From NCBI GenBank assembly GCA_964543935.1, contig CAZJAK010000047.1:1-17848 (forward strand): a DNA stretch of 17,848 bases. Reading direction: 5' to 3'. Numbering within the stretch: position 1 is the first letter of the stretch; each line of letters starts with the position of its first letter. Position numbers and translations under genes: made by a program. Below the pieces are notes generated by a model. It did no database searches. It was not told where the DNA came from and saw nothing but the letters and a program-made list of their open reading frames with translations. The stretch comes from JAAYDK01 sp964543935 (lineage in GTDB: Bacteria; Spirochaetota; Spirochaetia; Sphaerochaetales; Sphaerochaetaceae). Shown here one piece after another: positions 7,626 to 14,097 of this stretch.

Positions 7626-7655
7626 TTGACAGAATGGCAAGCACAATGACATATT
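7626..7655 (+). promoter_or_regulatory. possible promoter of the first toroid gene
   Basis: A perfect TTGACA (7626-7631) is followed after 18 bases by CATATT (7650-7655). It would overlap the leader of the divergent gene and give the gene at 7785 a leader of about 120 bases. A TAGAAT at 7761-7766 closer to the gene lacks a -35 and would leave almost no leader. Confidence 0.35.
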
Positions 7656-7677
7656 AACTCAAATTTCTTGGTATTAC

Positions 7678-7705
7678 ATCATAAATAAATCAAATAAAAA
7701 AACAA
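7678..7705 (-). promoter_or_regulatory. probable promoter of the barrel-like protein
   Basis: TTGTTT (7700-7705) and TATGAT (7678-7683) are 16 bases apart on the minus strand, inside the most AT-rich stretch of the window (about 7621-7710). The flanking A/T tracts could act as an UP element. The leader would be about 70 bases. Confidence 0.45.
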
Positions 7706-7784
7706 AGAATCTCACTTAGGCCAGCTAGCGAATTCTCATGCTCTTCGTCGGTCTGTGCGCTAGAATGGTGTCGGAGGTGGTTCG

Positions 7785-8729
7785 ATGCAACACTTTTCAA
7801 ATCCTGCAACGCCAACCTATGTGGCCTATGCTGCAGCGGTGTGGGCCCATGACAGCGCAACCAAAACAGCGCTTTGCCCACTCGTCCTACAAGATCCTCT
7901 CATCCATACTTTGGTCGAGGCGTTACACGCTTGGCCAGGGCCTGTGATTGCCAGCCATAAAAGCGCCCGCCAATTGTTCCATGCCCTGGTGTTCTTGGCC
8001 GACATCGGGTTGAACCTCGGATGTGAAGGAATCGACACGATTGCCGAAGGCATCCTGTCCAGTCTCGACCGAGATGGATTGCCCCACCTACCGTCGAAAG
8101 ATAAGCCTTGCAGGTCTCCGGAGGGATTCGGCTGCTGGGCGTTGTGCGATGCCCCCAGTATCCTATACGCCCTGAAAACGATGGGCGTCACGGATGACCG
8201 GTTGGAAGCAGGAGTGTCCTACCTGGCGGCACTGCAATGTAGCAACGGTTATGGTTGCCATGTATCGCCGGTGTTCGGCTCGTGGCACGGGCCCGGTAAG
8301 AAAGGAGACCCCTGCCCGTATGCGACATTAGTGATGCTGAAGCTGTTGATTATGTATGGGAATCGTTTTGAGCAACAGATCCGATCGTGTGTCGCTTGCT
8401 TGCTCGATTTGTGGCAACACAGCAGAGAGAAGCACCCCTACATCTTTTACATGGGCACCGATTTCCGCTCACTGAAGTTGCCATTCATATGGTACGACAT
8501 ACTTCATGTTTCCCATGTATTGAGCCAGGTGCCCGAATGTTGGCGGGACGAGCGTTTCCTCAGCATGATCTCAGTCATCGAAACGAACGTCGCAGCACAC
8601 GGTTATGTTGCGGATTCCATCTATCGGGAATATGGCGAATGGGATTTCGGCCAGAAGCGACAGCCTTCACCGTATCTGCAATTTTGTGTTCAACGGATCA
8701 TGGAAGCCCGTACTGCTTCAAAACCCTGA
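7785..8729 (+). CDS. alpha/alpha-toroid (prenyltransferase/squalene-cyclase-like) protein, cysteine-rich
   Basis: The 314-residue cytoplasmic protein has repeating helix pairs of the terpenoid-cyclase/prenyltransferase toroid type, with turns such as RDGLPHLP (96-103) and SNGYGCHV (153-160). Other stretches I associate with this uncharacterised family are CWALCDAP (117-124), DPCPYATL (175-182), PFIWYDILHV (233-242) and WDFGQKRQPSPYL (286-298). The DxDD motif of hopene/squalene cyclases is absent, so cyclase activity is not supported. It has 12 cysteines, several in conserved-looking positions (109, 117, 121, 152, 158, 177), which could bind metal or be redox active. The start is fixed by GGAGGTGG four bases upstream. 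Its 3' end overlaps the opposite-strand second toroid gene by 32 bp. The substrate is unknown. Confidence 0.8.
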   Translation: MQHFSNPATPTYVAYAAAVWAHDSATKTALCPLVLQDPLIHTLVEALHAWPGPVIASHKSARQLFHALVFLADIGLNLGCEGIDTIAEGILSSLDRDGLPHLPSKDKPCRSPEGFGCWALCDAPSILYALKTMGVTDDRLEAGVSYLAALQCSNGYGCHVSPVFGSWHGPGKKGDPCPYATLVMLKLLIMYGNRFEQQIRSCVACLLDLWQHSREKHPYIFYMGTDFRSLKLPFIWYDILHVSHVLSQVPECWRDERFLSMISVIETNVAAHGYVADSIYREYGEWDFGQKRQPSPYLQFCVQRIMEARTASKP

Positions 8730-9627
8730 GGGCCCGCAAGGTGTTCCATCGGCTTTCGATGGCATCGCCTTCGATCCTGCCGTATGTCTGGCCACTCTGG
8801 ACAGCTGGCCGCCAGCGTCCGTTGGCCGTACTCTTGGCCAAGATTGCTTCGATTGCCGGCTTCATGCGTAGCTCATAGGGGTATCCGATTTCGCGCAACA
8901 GGTCGAGTCCCCTGAGCACATCGAACTTGTACCTGGCCGGAAAACTAAACGTGTACAACTCATCGCGCAGGCGTTCCTTGGTGGAGTGTGGGGTGATCAA
9001 TTTTTCATCCAACATGAATGAGAGACCCCGTTGCAAAGCTTGCTGTGCAGTTGAATCGTAATACGATTGAAGATAACGCCATAAGCCCTCAACCACAGCG
9101 AAGGTAGTATGTAGCGACCCTTGCGTCTCACCGTTACGAAACTCACTGTTCCATGCGCCATTTGAAAGTTGACAGTCCAACACGAATTCAACGATTCGTG
9201 GCAGTGCCTCATGCTGTATCTCAAAATAGGCAGCGACGGCTAGCAAGGTCCCGTTGATGCAGACATCGCTGTAGGCGACGGTCTTGGCGTAGTTGACACC
9301 ACCGTCGGCTCCACGCGGATGGCTCAGCAAACCCGACACGGCCACATTGAGTCGCGGATGCCCCGGCGGGAAACCCAGTTGAAGCAATTCGTAGGCTACA
9401 TAATGGGTACAGGTCCATTTCGGACCATACGCATCCCTCCCCCATCCGCCATCCTCCTTCTGTTGGTCCAAGAGGAACTTTCCCCAGCCTCGGCGTGGGA
9501 TATCATCGCGTAGGGTTGTCAAGCGTTCTTGGGGTGAGTCGAGCAAGTCTCGTTCGACCTGGTAGCGCAATGCAGGTTCATCGCTCTCAAGCAACCACGC
9601 TACAGTTGATTCATACGTATGCTGCAT
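8698..9627 (-). CDS. alpha/alpha-toroid (prenyltransferase/squalene-oxidase repeat) protein
   Basis: The 309-residue protein opens with a segment typical of the family, WLLESDEPALRYQVERDLL (11-29). It then shows toroid repeats with turn motifs DGGW (59-62), NGAW (156-159) and NGRW (269-272), each followed by helices resembling QW repeats of squalene-hopene cyclases. No DxDD acid motif is visible, so it is probably not a cyclase; such proteins are annotated only by fold. The start at 9627 follows AAGGAG seven bases upstream. It converges on and overlaps the gene at 7785, and shares fold, size and an N-terminal MQH with it, so the two are likely distant paralogues. The C_GCAxxG_C_C gene lies 98 bases upstream on the same strand. 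The cellular role is unknown. Confidence 0.85.
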   Translation of the reverse strand: MQHTYESTVAWLLESDEPALRYQVERDLLDSPQERLTTLRDDIPRRGWGKFLLDQQKEDGGWGRDAYGPKWTCTHYVAYELLQLGFPPGHPRLNVAVSGLLSHPRGADGGVNYAKTVAYSDVCINGTLLAVAAYFEIQHEALPRIVEFVLDCQLSNGAWNSEFRNGETQGSLHTTFAVVEGLWRYLQSYYDSTAQQALQRGLSFMLDEKLITPHSTKERLRDELYTFSFPARYKFDVLRGLDLLREIGYPYELRMKPAIEAILAKSTANGRWRPAVQSGQTYGRIEGDAIESRWNTLRALRVLKQYGLP

Positions 9628-9690
9628 CGGGTACTCCTTGCCGGGTTCATCACGGATGAGCCACACCGAGTTGCAAGAGGAACCCGATCC

Positions 9691-9719
9691 ATGTCACCAC
9701 GGCAGGGCATGCTTGTCAA
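9691..9719 (-). promoter_or_regulatory. possible promoter of the second toroid gene
   Basis: A perfect TTGACA (9714-9719) on the minus strand has only a poor -10, TGACAT (9691-9696), 17 bases on. It could provide separate expression from the upstream cysteine-protein gene. Weak. Confidence 0.3.
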
Positions 9720-9725
9720 GGACAT

Positions 9726-10133
9726 TCACCATCCCATGACCGCACAGGCAATCTCTACCGCATCGACGATGCACCCAGGACAGGAACGCAACTCTTTGCC
9801 CGTCTCCAGGCCACGTAATTCCTTACAGACGCTGCTATGGTTTTTCTGGACGAACAAGTCGAACATGTGTTTGGCTTTAGCGTAGGTTGCTGCTTTAGTC
9901 GGTTGCTCGACTGTACCGCTACTGGTAACCAGCGAAATGATGGCTATCGCACCGCTGATGGCACCGCATGTGCCATCATAGCCGCCCATGCCACCCCCGA
10001 AACCCTCGGTAATCTTGAACAACGTGACGGGATCGATATCCACATCATCTTGGAAAGCCAAGGCCACTGCTTGGGCGCAGTTGCAACCTTTCTCACGCAA
10101 CAGCATCGCCCGTTCGACATGTGAGGTACCCAT
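9726..10133 (-). CDS. C_GCAxxG_C_C family protein
   Basis: The 135-residue cytoplasmic protein matches the C_GCAxxG_C_C family by its cysteine pattern. It has CNCAQAV (C17, C19), a glycine-rich EGFGGGMGG (43-51), TCGAISGA with C56, then C103 and a closing CPGC pair (C118, C121). The first motif reads CNCA rather than C-x-GCA, a mild departure. The family is thought to be redox or metal related, but its biochemical role is not established. The start at 10133 is set by AAGGAG eight bases upstream; the longer frame is not supported. It is divergent from mutM and lies upstream of the second toroid gene on the same strand, so it may be co-transcribed with it. Confidence 0.85.
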   Translation of the reverse strand: MGTSHVERAMLLREKGCNCAQAVALAFQDDVDIDPVTLFKITEGFGGGMGGYDGTCGAISGAIAIISLVTSSGTVEQPTKAATYAKAKHMFDLFVQKNHSSVCKELRGLETGKELRSCPGCIVDAVEIACAVMGW

Positions 10134-10174
10134 ATGATTGCTCCTTGTCTGGCATGTAATCAGAATACGCACGG

Positions 10175-10204
10175 TTGTTCAAGGTGGATGTCTCGGCGTA
10201 TAGT
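10175..10204 (+). promoter_or_regulatory. mutM promoter
   Basis: TTGTTC (10175-10180) and TATAGT (10199-10204) are 18 bases apart. The -10 has five of six consensus bases. The leader to the ATG at 10231 would be about 20 bases and includes AGGAG at 10221-10225. Confidence 0.5.
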
Positions 10205-10230
10205 TGACTTGTCACTGCATAGGAGTCGCC

Positions 10231-11052
10231 ATGCCTGAATTGCCAGAAGTCGAAACCCAATGTGCCGACCTACGCTCTTGGGGGATTATCGGAGAGCGAA
10301 TCGACGATGTTCGAGTCTTTTGGCATCGGACGGTCGCACCGTTGGACAGCGCGACCTTCAAGGCAGCACTGTCCGGCCGTTCTGTGACGTCCATTTCGCG
10401 ACGCGGGAAATATATTCACCTGGCGTTGGACGACGGTGCCCATGTGTTAGCCCATCTGAGGATGACGGGGAGTTTCACCTTTCGCTCAAGCGATTCACAG
10501 CGGGAACCATACGATCGCTTGGCGATCTTCATGGGTCAGCACATGCTGGTCTTCCGCGATCCCCGGAAATTTGGAAGGGTCCTGTTGGTCGGTGAGACAA
10601 CACCGCTATTAGGTAGTCTAGGACCGGAACCATTCGATCCTGCACTGGATTCGCAGACATTCCATTCCATGCTGGCTAGTCGGCGTGTCATGGTAAAGAC
10701 TCTGTTGCTTGACCAGCGCTTCTTGGCGGGCTTGGGCAACATTTACGCTGATGAAAGCCTCTATGGTGCTCGCATCCATCCCTGCAGGCTGTCGAACAGT
10801 CTGTCGCTCGACGAGGCTTCCCGCCTGTTGCGGGTCATCCGTGAGCTCCTCGAGCATGCCATCGCAAACCGCGGGACATCCCTTGGCGATGGACAAGGCG
10901 AGTTCATCTCGGACGGACATCCCGGATCGAATGGAAGTGCCATCATGGTGTACGGCCGTCGTGGCGACCCGTGCCCGCGCTGTGCCACACCCATCGTGCG
11001 AATCACTGTCGGACAACGCTCTACCCACTACTGTCCTTCATGCCAAACATGA
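10231..11052 (+). CDS. mutM: formamidopyrimidine-DNA glycosylase
   Basis: Removes 8-oxoguanine and formamidopyrimidines from DNA and nicks the abasic site in base excision repair. The 273-residue protein starts MPELPEVET, so after Met removal it exposes the catalytic proline, with E3 next to it. K60 sits in RRGKY, the helix-two-turn-helix region contains GLGNIYADESL, and the C-terminus has the zinc finger C248-x2-C251...C268-x2-C271. All key residues are intact and the length is normal. The ATG at 10231 is required to place the proline second, and AGGAG lies five bases before it. It is monocistronic and ends four bases before a strong hairpin. Endonuclease VIII is excluded by the MPELPEVET start with K60 and the Fpg-type finger. 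Confidence 0.97.
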   Translation: MPELPEVETQCADLRSWGIIGERIDDVRVFWHRTVAPLDSATFKAALSGRSVTSISRRGKYIHLALDDGAHVLAHLRMTGSFTFRSSDSQREPYDRLAIFMGQHMLVFRDPRKFGRVLLVGETTPLLGSLGPEPFDPALDSQTFHSMLASRRVMVKTLLLDQRFLAGLGNIYADESLYGARIHPCRLSNSLSLDEASRLLRVIRELLEHAIANRGTSLGDGQGEFISDGHPGSNGSAIMVYGRRGDPCPRCATPIVRITVGQRSTHYCPSCQT

Positions 11053-11055
11053 CAA

Positions 11056-11084
11056 GACAGCCCTCCGCAATGCGAAGGGCTGTC
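11056..11084. terminator. strong bidirectional hairpin between mutM and tRNA-Lys
   Basis: GACAGCCCTCCGC (11056-11068) pairs with GCGAAGGGCTGTC (11072-11084) across a three-base loop, a 13-pair stem with one wobble-type pair. It begins four bases after the mutM stop and five bases after the minus-strand tRNA-Lys end, so it can serve both. Few Ts follow on either side. Confidence 0.6.
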
Positions 11085-11088
11085 AACT

Positions 11089-11161
11089 TGAGCCGCACAG
11101 GATTCGGACCTGTGACCCACGCCTTAAAAGGGCGTTGCTCTACCAACTGAGCTAGTGGCCC
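11089..11161 (-). tRNA. tRNA-Lys(TTT)
   Basis: The minus strand folds as a cloverleaf with D-arm GCTCAGTTGGTAGAGC, anticodon stem ACGCC/GGCGT around CTTTTAA (anticodon TTT, 11126-11128), variable loop GGGTC and T-arm ACAGG-TCCGAAT-CCTGT. The acceptor GGGCCAC / GCGGCTC contains an A6-C67 mismatch and a G2-T71 wobble. The CCA end is not encoded. Confidence 0.93.
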
Positions 11162-11177
11162 ACTCAGAACGAATTGG

Positions 11178-11207
11178 ATAGTACCAAGATTGCCTATGAA
11201 GTGTCAA
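11178..11207 (-). promoter_or_regulatory. tRNA-Lys promoter
   Basis: TTGACA (11202-11207) and TACTAT (11178-11183) are 18 bases apart on the minus strand, ending 16 bases before the tRNA. A second TTGACT lies just upstream. The strong -35 fits a stable-RNA gene. Confidence 0.65.
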
Positions 11208-11253
11208 CCGAAGTCAAAACTGTTTCCACGAGAAATCGGCGATACTGTGCCGT

Positions 11254-11715
11254 TCATTGTTTGGCTATGATCGCCTCCATCTCGGCGCGCACTAAAGAAT
11301 CACACATTTCGTTGAGGTCGATGCCGGCATGCCCCTTCACCCAATTCCACGAAACATCGAGCTGACTTTTCAGTTCATCCAGGCGGGTCCACAACTCCCG
11401 GTTCTTGACCGGGTCCTTGGAAGCTGTCCTCCAACCGTTGCGTTTCCAATTGAGAATCCACACGGTGATGCCGTTCTTCACATACTGGGAGTCGGTGTAC
11501 AAACGGACCGATGTGCCTGCACCACACGTATGGATGACATGTTCCAAAGCCTGAATCACGGCAGTGAGTTCCATTCTGTTGTTGGTGGTCGCTCCGTCGG
11601 CTCCACTTTTGGAAACAATCTCGTCCCCTTGCCTGTACACGAATGCCCACCCGCCCGGGCCGGGATTCCCAGAGCATCCACCGTCGGTATAGATTTCAAT
11701 CATTGCAGCCATCAT
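11254..11715 (-). CDS. rnhA: ribonuclease HI
   Basis: Cuts the RNA strand of RNA-DNA hybrids, removing primers and R-loops. The 153-residue protein has the full active site: D11 in YTDGG, E49 in NNRMEL, D75 in YTDSQY and D139 in NEMCDS, with H129 in KGHAG. The basic stretch NWKRNGWRT matches the handle region of the E. coli type. Candidate starts are ATGs at 11715, 11712 and 11703. None has a ribosome site (GCCTCC precedes the first). A well-spaced promoter places transcription start at about 11715, so I take 11715 as a leaderless start; the start at 11703 (149 residues) would also give a normal enzyme. It lies 32 bases after the ankyrin gene. Confidence 0.95.
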   Translation of the reverse strand: MMAAMIEIYTDGGCSGNPGPGGWAFVYRQGDEIVSKSGADGATTNNRMELTAVIQALEHVIHTCGAGTSVRLYTDSQYVKNGITVWILNWKRNGWRTASKDPVKNRELWTRLDELKSQLDVSWNWVKGHAGIDLNEMCDSLVRAEMEAIIAKQ

Positions 11716-11721
11716 GGAGGC

Positions 11722-11751
11722 ACTATACGGGGCAATGCCTATGCCAGTCAA
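11722..11751 (-). promoter_or_regulatory. rnhA promoter, apparently leaderless
   Basis: TTGACT (11746-11751) and TATAGT (11722-11727) are 18 bases apart on the minus strand. The -35 covers the ankyrin stop codon. The start point, six to eight bases past the -10, falls on the first base of the ATG at 11715 or next to it. Confidence 0.6.
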
Positions 11752-12743
11752 GGAACGGGGTCCAAGACCGCCCCGGCAGAGGTCAATACATCTATGACGC
11801 TCTGTGGGGCACAATTGGCTAAGGCTAGGCGCAGCGGAGTGAATCCTTCACGGTCGCGTGCATCCACATCGGCTCCGGCGGCTATCAAGGCGCGCACGAC
11901 ATCGGAATTGTCAGTCACATGGCATTCCAACGCCAGATGCAGGGCAGTCTCGCCATCGACAGAGATGGCCTTCACTGAGCTTCCCAGCTCGATCAATGCC
12001 ATGGCGGAGGCATTGTTCTCGGCCTCGCATGCCAACATCAATGCCGAGTAACCGTTTGGATCGGCTGTGTCCGGATCTGCACCATGGTCGATCAGGATGC
12101 GCAAGACTTCGGGACTGTCCAAAGCGTGCAACAAGGGGGCATAGCCCTCTTCATCCGGTTCATCGCACTTGACGCCCAATCGCAGGAGCTCTTCAACGAT
12201 TTCCGCGGGATGTGGATTCTCATATATCGCGACAACGATGGCGTTTTGCAGCACGGGATGTTCGTCGAACAATGGTTCGTCGTCATCGCCATCCTCGTCA
12301 TCGTCCCACATGCATGCGCATTGATCGACATCGGGGTACATGTCCATGGGGAGCTTGGCTTGTACGTCTGCACCGCGTTGGTGCAATTCACTGAGTAACT
12401 CTGTGTCATTGCGCGATGCTGCCGCCAAGACGAACATCTCGTCGAGGATCGTTTGATCAAGTGGTTGCCAAGCGTCGAGCAATGTAAGGGCGATTGTCGG
12501 ATTGGGATTCGCGATGACAGCTTCCCGCAGAATTTCGCGCTGCATCTTGGCTCCATGATCGAGGAGGAACTTGATTACCCGGACATCGGGATTCTGATTG
12601 GCAGCATGCCATAACGGGGACCTCCCTTGCCCATCGGGTTCATCGATCGAAAGGTCGGCACGGAGTGTTTCCTGCAAATCTTTGAGCGAATTGGGTTGTT
12701 TTGCCAGATTGCACATCATCCGTGCGTAATGTTTGCGTTCCAT
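11748..12743 (-). CDS. ankyrin-repeat protein with acidic insert
   Basis: The 331-residue protein has no signal peptide or membrane segment and is made of ankyrin repeats. The clearest units are QGRSPLWHAANQNPDVRVIKFLL near the start, then EEGYAPLLHALDSPEVLRILIDHGADPD, NGYSALMLACEAENNASAMALIELG, GETALHLALECHVTDNSDVVRALIAAGADVD and EGFTPLRLALANC at the end. Between the N- and C-terminal repeat blocks, about residues 142-165, lies a cysteine- and aspartate-rich loop (CACMWDDDEDGDDDE) that could bind cations or a basic partner. Ankyrin repeats bind proteins; the partner is unknown. The start at 12743 follows AGAGGTG. It precedes rnhA on the same strand, but rnhA appears to have its own promoter. 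Confidence 0.9.
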   Translation of the reverse strand: MERKHYARMMCNLAKQPNSLKDLQETLRADLSIDEPDGQGRSPLWHAANQNPDVRVIKFLLDHGAKMQREILREAVIANPNPTIALTLLDAWQPLDQTILDEMFVLAAASRNDTELLSELHQRGADVQAKLPMDMYPDVDQCACMWDDDEDGDDDEPLFDEHPVLQNAIVVAIYENPHPAEIVEELLRLGVKCDEPDEEGYAPLLHALDSPEVLRILIDHGADPDTADPNGYSALMLACEAENNASAMALIELGSSVKAISVDGETALHLALECHVTDNSDVVRALIAAGADVDARDREGFTPLRLALANCAPQSVIDVLTSAGAVLDPVP

Positions 12744-12764
12744 GATGCACCTCTTTACCAGATC

Positions 12765-12793
12765 ATCTTAGCATCAAATGCGCCTCAGACCAA
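12765..12793 (-). promoter_or_regulatory. ankyrin-gene promoter
   Basis: TTGGTC (12788-12793) and TAAGAT (12765-12770) are 17 bases apart on the minus strand. A TGC just before the -10 gives an extended -10. Start near 12757, about 14 bases before the ATG, which leaves the AGAGGTG ribosome site in the leader. Confidence 0.5.
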
Positions 12794-12841
12794 TCGTTTA
12801 TCATCGACTGTAACGAGCAATCCCAATGGTAATCATCCGTA

Positions 12842-12870
12842 TTGACACCTTCGGTTGAGAGTACTACGAT
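12842..12870 (+). promoter_or_regulatory. promoter of the cobalamin-uptake operon
   Basis: A perfect TTGACA (12842-12847) and TACGAT (12865-12870) are 17 bases apart. Transcription would start near 12877, just before the riboswitch. Confidence 0.7.
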
Positions 12871-12877
12871 GAAATGG

Positions 12878-13060
12878 CGAACGGTTCGGCCAGCGTCAAG
12901 CTGTCCGTGAAAAGGGAAACGGGTGCAAAACCCGTGCGGTCCCGCCACTGTGACGAGGTTGGAACAACGTGTGCATAGCACAACCACTGGATCATTCCGG
13001 GAAGGTGTTGTTCCTCATTCCTCCAAGCCAGGAGACCTGCCGTTTGCAAACCTGTCGATC
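12878..13060 (+). promoter_or_regulatory. cobalamin (B12) riboswitch
   Basis: The aptamer is recognised by the conserved core GGTCCCGCCACTGTGA (12938-12953) and the B12 box GCCAGGAGACCTGCC (13027-13041). Between them lie an eight-pair stem GGAACAAC (12961-12968) / GTTGTTCC (13007-13014) and an inner TGTGC-ATA-GCACA hairpin. An AAAGGGAAACGGGTGCAAA stretch with pairing CGGGT/ACCCG precedes the core. It senses adenosyl- or other cobalamins and lowers expression of the downstream genes. The exact aptamer boundaries are approximate. Confidence 0.95.
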
Positions 13061-13130
13061 ATGTCGATCGGACCTACGGTGCATAGGTCGGGTATGCAGG
13101 CTCATGCCCATATCACCGGAATTAGAGGAG
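13061..13130 (+). promoter_or_regulatory. riboswitch expression platform, probably translational
   Basis: After the aptamer come two hairpins, GACCTA-loop-TAGGTC (about 13071-13089) and GGGTATG-CAGGCT-CATGCCC (13090-13109), neither followed by a T-run. The ribosome site AGAGGAG (about 13124-13130) comes next. CCTC and CCTCC runs at about 13012-13024 could pair with it when ligand is bound. Control of translation is therefore more likely than termination; this is inference. Confidence 0.45.
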
Positions 13131-13137
13131 TGTGGAC

Positions 13138-14097
13138 ATGAAGCTATCCCAATCATCGCTATGCAAACAGTTCATCATGCTGTGTCTCGTCGTTTTCGTG
13201 GCAACTGGATTTCTATCCGCCGGAGGGGTCAAGGAGACTGCCGCCAAGGTGGAAACAGGGTTTGAGTTCACAGACTCCAGGGGACAACGGCTCGTTCTCG
13301 AATCGGCCCCTGAACGCATCGTATCATTGAGCCCGAACTTGACCGAGACGCTGTTCGCCCTCGGATTGCAGGATGCGCTGGTCGGCAGGACCGATTACTG
13401 CGATTATCCACAAGGTGCGGCGTCAATCCCCTCGATGGGTGACCTTTTCACCCCGAGCATCGAGAAAATCGTCGCGGTCGATCCCGATGTCGTCATCTTG
13501 AGCACCTTAGGCCACGAACAGACCATAACTGCCTTGGAACAAGCCGGTTTGCATGTCGCGTATCTCAACGAAAGCGAGACGATGGAGGGAACGTTCCGGC
13601 TCATCCAATCGGTGGGACGCTTGACCGGCAAAAGATCGCAGGCCGAAGCCTTGATCGCGCAGATGCAAGCCACTATCGCCACAGTCGAGAACACCATTGC
13701 GACAAGAGCGCGTCCTCGAGTCTACTATGTGGCAGGATTCGGACAATGGGGGGATTTCACCGCCACCGGGGACACCTTCATCCATGACATCATCAATCTG
13801 GCTGGTGGAGAAAACATCGCCTCCGATGCTACCAATTGGAGTTTCCAACTGGAACTGTTGTTGGAGCGAGACCCAGACATCATCATTCTTCCTCCCTCGT
13901 GGGGCAGTACGTTCGAAGAAACCAAACATCAATTCGTCACTGCCGAGGCTTATCGCAATCTTTCGGCGGTCAAGACCGGAAACATTTACCCATTCGACAA
14001 CGGAATGATCGAGCGTCAGGGTCCACGATCAGCCCAAGCTGTGTTGGAATTGGCCCTTTTGCTGCATCCTTCCATACAACGGGAGGCCTTCAAGTGA
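13138..14097 (+). CDS. btuF: cobalamin ABC transporter, periplasmic binding protein
   Basis: Captures the corrinoid in the periplasm and hands it to the membrane transporter. The 319-residue protein has a hydrophobic signal (about residues 10-27) cut near LSA before GGVKE, with no lipobox. It then has the two-lobed class III binding fold of the BtuF/FhuD/TroA type: RIVSLSPNLTETLFALGLQDALVGRTDYCDYP is the family opening, IVAVDPDVVIL the next core strand, followed by a long connecting helix around residues 160-195 and the second lobe. I use ATG 13138; the in-frame GTG six bases earlier sits too close to AGAGGAG. The cobalamin riboswitch directly upstream makes B12 or a precursor the likely cargo; sequence alone could not separate it from iron-siderophore binding proteins. 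It overlaps the next gene by 4 bp. Confidence 0.9.
   Translation: MKLSQSSLCKQFIMLCLVVFVATGFLSAGGVKETAAKVETGFEFTDSRGQRLVLESAPERIVSLSPNLTETLFALGLQDALVGRTDYCDYPQGAASIPSMGDLFTPSIEKIVAVDPDVVILSTLGHEQTITALEQAGLHVAYLNESETMEGTFRLIQSVGRLTGKRSQAEALIAQMQATIATVENTIATRARPRVYYVAGFGQWGDFTATGDTFIHDIINLAGGENIASDATNWSFQLELLLERDPDIIILPPSWGSTFEETKHQFVTAEAYRNLSAVKTGNIYPFDNGMIERQGPRSAQAVLELALLLHPSIQREAFK

Noticed and set aside
7785..9627. Calling the toroid pair a hopanoid or terpene biosynthesis locus
   Set aside because: No DxDD motif in either protein and no prenyl-synthase or other terpenoid gene nearby.
11237..11252. CGGC/GCCG hairpin after rnhA as a terminator
   Set aside because: Only four pairs and a poor T-run (ATTTCTC).
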